From: Deltaproteobacteria bacterium | Lineage (GTDB): Bacteria; Desulfobacterota; DSM-4660; Desulfatiglandales; HGW-15 | Length of the DNA: 6,690 nt | Direction: 5' to 3' | Assembly: GCA_020060215.1 (NCBI GenBank) | Contig: JAGVAP010000066.1 | Span: 1-6,690, forward strand | Part shown: positions 6,076 through 6,690 of the stretch, piece after piece | Position numbering within the stretch: the first letter of the stretch is position 1 | How the letters are laid out: each line of letters starts with the position of its first letter | Made by a program: the position numbers and the translations under genes | The notes under the pieces: model-generated | Told to the model about the DNA's origin: nothing | What the model saw: the letters and a program-made list of their open reading frames with translations, nothing else | Database searches by the model: none

Positions 6076-6112
6076 GGGTTTCCCCCGGCTGACAGATTGC
6101 CGGGGTCCACCC
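6076..6112 (+). terminator. GC-rich hairpin after precorrin-2 dehydrogenase, possible attenuator or terminator
   Basis: A perfect 7-bp stem, CCCCGGC (6083-6089) with GCCGGGG (6099-6105), closes a 9-base loop. An outer GGGT (6076-6079) can pair with ACCC (6109-6112) across a 3x3 internal loop. It begins 20 bases after the stop codon. No run of T follows, so it is not a classical intrinsic terminator; it may stabilise the upstream message or reduce readthrough into the next gene. Confidence 0.4.
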
Positions 6113-6136
6113 GTCCTACGATCGGTTGAGGAGTTG

Positions 6137-6226
6137 ATGAGCGCAGTCATGATGATCCGGTATCGAGCATCGAGCATCCGGCATGCAGCAGCCCTCTTTA
6201 CTGCGGGGCGGGGGATTATTGAGTGA
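6137..6226 (+). CDS. Possible 29-residue leader ORF coupled to the CcsA-type gene
   Basis: An ATG at 6137, three bases after GAGGAG (6128-6133), opens 29 codons (MSAVMMIRY...AGRGIIE). Its TGA overlaps the ATG of the next gene by one base (TGATG). This arrangement would allow translational coupling. The ORF runs through the 7-bp repeat array, has no recognisable domain and may be chance; the Shine-Dalgarno spacing is short. Confidence 0.2.
   Translation: MSAVMMIRYRASSIRHAAALFTAGRGIIE
6157..6184. repeat. Array of four 7-bp units (CGAGCAT core)
   Basis: Four contiguous units read CCGGTAT, CGAGCAT, CGAGCAT, CCGGCAT: two identical inner copies flanked by two related outer copies. Arrays of GAGCATCGAGCATCC type recur between genes of deltaproteobacteria (recalled, not searched). 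Unit length equals that of the array after the radical SAM gene, though the sequences differ. Confidence 0.65.
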
Positions 6227-6690
6227 TGGCCTTCTTCCTTTCCAAACTGTCCCTGTTCCTCATTCTCCTGGCCACGGGCGGGTTCATCGTCTACATCATC
6301 CGGCAGCAGAAGGCCGTGTACCGTTGGTCCTACAGAATCCTCCTGGCCGGGTTTGTCGCGCTCACGCTCCAGCTGCTGCACGCCTATGTTGCCCTGGGAG
6401 CCATGCCGGTCCTGACCTTGAAGTCGGCACTGGCCTTCTTTGCGTGGACGATCCTCGGCGCCTACCTGATCTTTCATGCGAAGTTCAGGCTCATGGTGCT
6501 CGGCTCCTTCATCTCTCCCCTCGCGGCCATCCTGATGATCCTCTCCTCCGCCATCCCCGGCTCAGGGGTGACGACGGTCCAGCCGATATTCAGGAGCGCG
6601 TGGCTGCCGATTCATGTCTGGACCGCATTCATGGGCAATGGGATGTTTGCCGTGGCATTTGTCGCGGCCATCATGTACCTGATCCAGGAG
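6226..6690 (+). CDS. ccsA: CcsA/HemX-family cytochrome c assembly membrane protein, cut by window edge
   Basis: The first 155 residues are visible and the frame is open to the right edge. Five hydrophobic segments appear at about 4-25, 36-58, 65-84, 88-110 and 127-153. The pattern, including LHAYVALG (51-58), LIFHAKFRLMVLGSFISPLA (81-100) and LPIHVWTAFMGNGMFAVAF (127-145), fits the N-terminal half of the cytochrome c assembly (PF01578) proteins called CcsA, CcsB or HemX. His130 is at the place of a conserved membrane histidine. The tryptophan-rich heme-handling segment of the family would lie beyond the edge. In system II maturation such proteins move heme for attachment to apocytochromes; HemX-like members instead sit beside hemA and influence its level. 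The precorrin-2 dehydrogenase gene upstream makes a hem-cluster role equally possible. ATG 6226 is chosen; an in-frame GTG at 6223 is the alternative, and the Shine-Dalgarno is weak (GGGGG ending at 6214). Confidence 0.85.
   Translation, partial: MAFFLSKLSLFLILLATGGFIVYIIRQQKAVYRWSYRILLAGFVALTLQLLHAYVALGAMPVLTLKSALAFFAWTILGAYLIFHAKFRLMVLGSFISPLAAILMILSSAIPGSGVTTVQPIFRSAWLPIHVWTAFMGNGMFAVAFVAAIMYLIQE

Noticed and set aside
5410..6477. 355-codon minus-strand open frame opposite the precorrin-2 dehydrogenase and CcsA-type genes
   Set aside because: It spans two well-recognised plus-strand genes and the gap between them, and its S/R-rich product has no motif.

Overview
The window holds five protein genes in two divergent groups, separated by a control region at about 3665-4058. 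All five genes are GC-rich. The mix is a multi-cysteine 4Fe-4S protein, a radical SAM protein with a CPWNQC-type motif, a stand-alone precorrin-2 dehydrogenase and a CcsA/HemX-type membrane protein. This suggests an anaerobic, cytochrome-containing bacterium, most likely a Desulfobacterota (deltaproteobacterial) lineage. That is inference from gene content; no rRNA or marker gene is present.

Minus strand, read right to left: a 392-residue iron-sulfur protein (3664-2486) is followed 245 bases later by the first 746 codons of a large SpvB/TcB-like gene (2240 to the left edge). The SpvB/TcB gene carries the N-terminal SpvB signature and a run of FG-GAP/VCBS-like repeats typical of the B component of Tc insecticidal toxins. 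Its C-terminal half, where an RHS cocoon and a variable toxin domain would normally lie, is outside the window. It appears to use a TTG start and has its own candidate promoter, so it need not be transcribed with the iron-sulfur gene.

Plus strand: a radical SAM protein (about 4059-5216), a precorrin-2 dehydrogenase/sirohydrochlorin ferrochelatase (5402-6055), and the first 155 codons of a CcsA/HemX-family cytochrome c assembly protein (6226 to the right edge). The last two fit the start of a tetrapyrrole (siroheme/heme) and cytochrome maturation cluster, and hemA/hemC/cobA-type genes would be expected further right. The radical SAM protein has no proven link to that pathway.

The intergenic spaces are unusually rich in short structured repeats. 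There is a 17-bp tandem pair, an 8-bp tandem pair, a C-tract/G-tract inverted repeat, two separate arrays of 7-bp units, a 12-bp perfect palindrome and a GC-rich hairpin. Several resemble dispersed intergenic repeats known from deltaproteobacterial genomes, but this cannot be tested within one window. I found no CRISPR array, tRNA, rRNA or insertion sequence. The most interesting item is the Tc-toxin-like gene; I cannot claim a wholly new system from what is visible.
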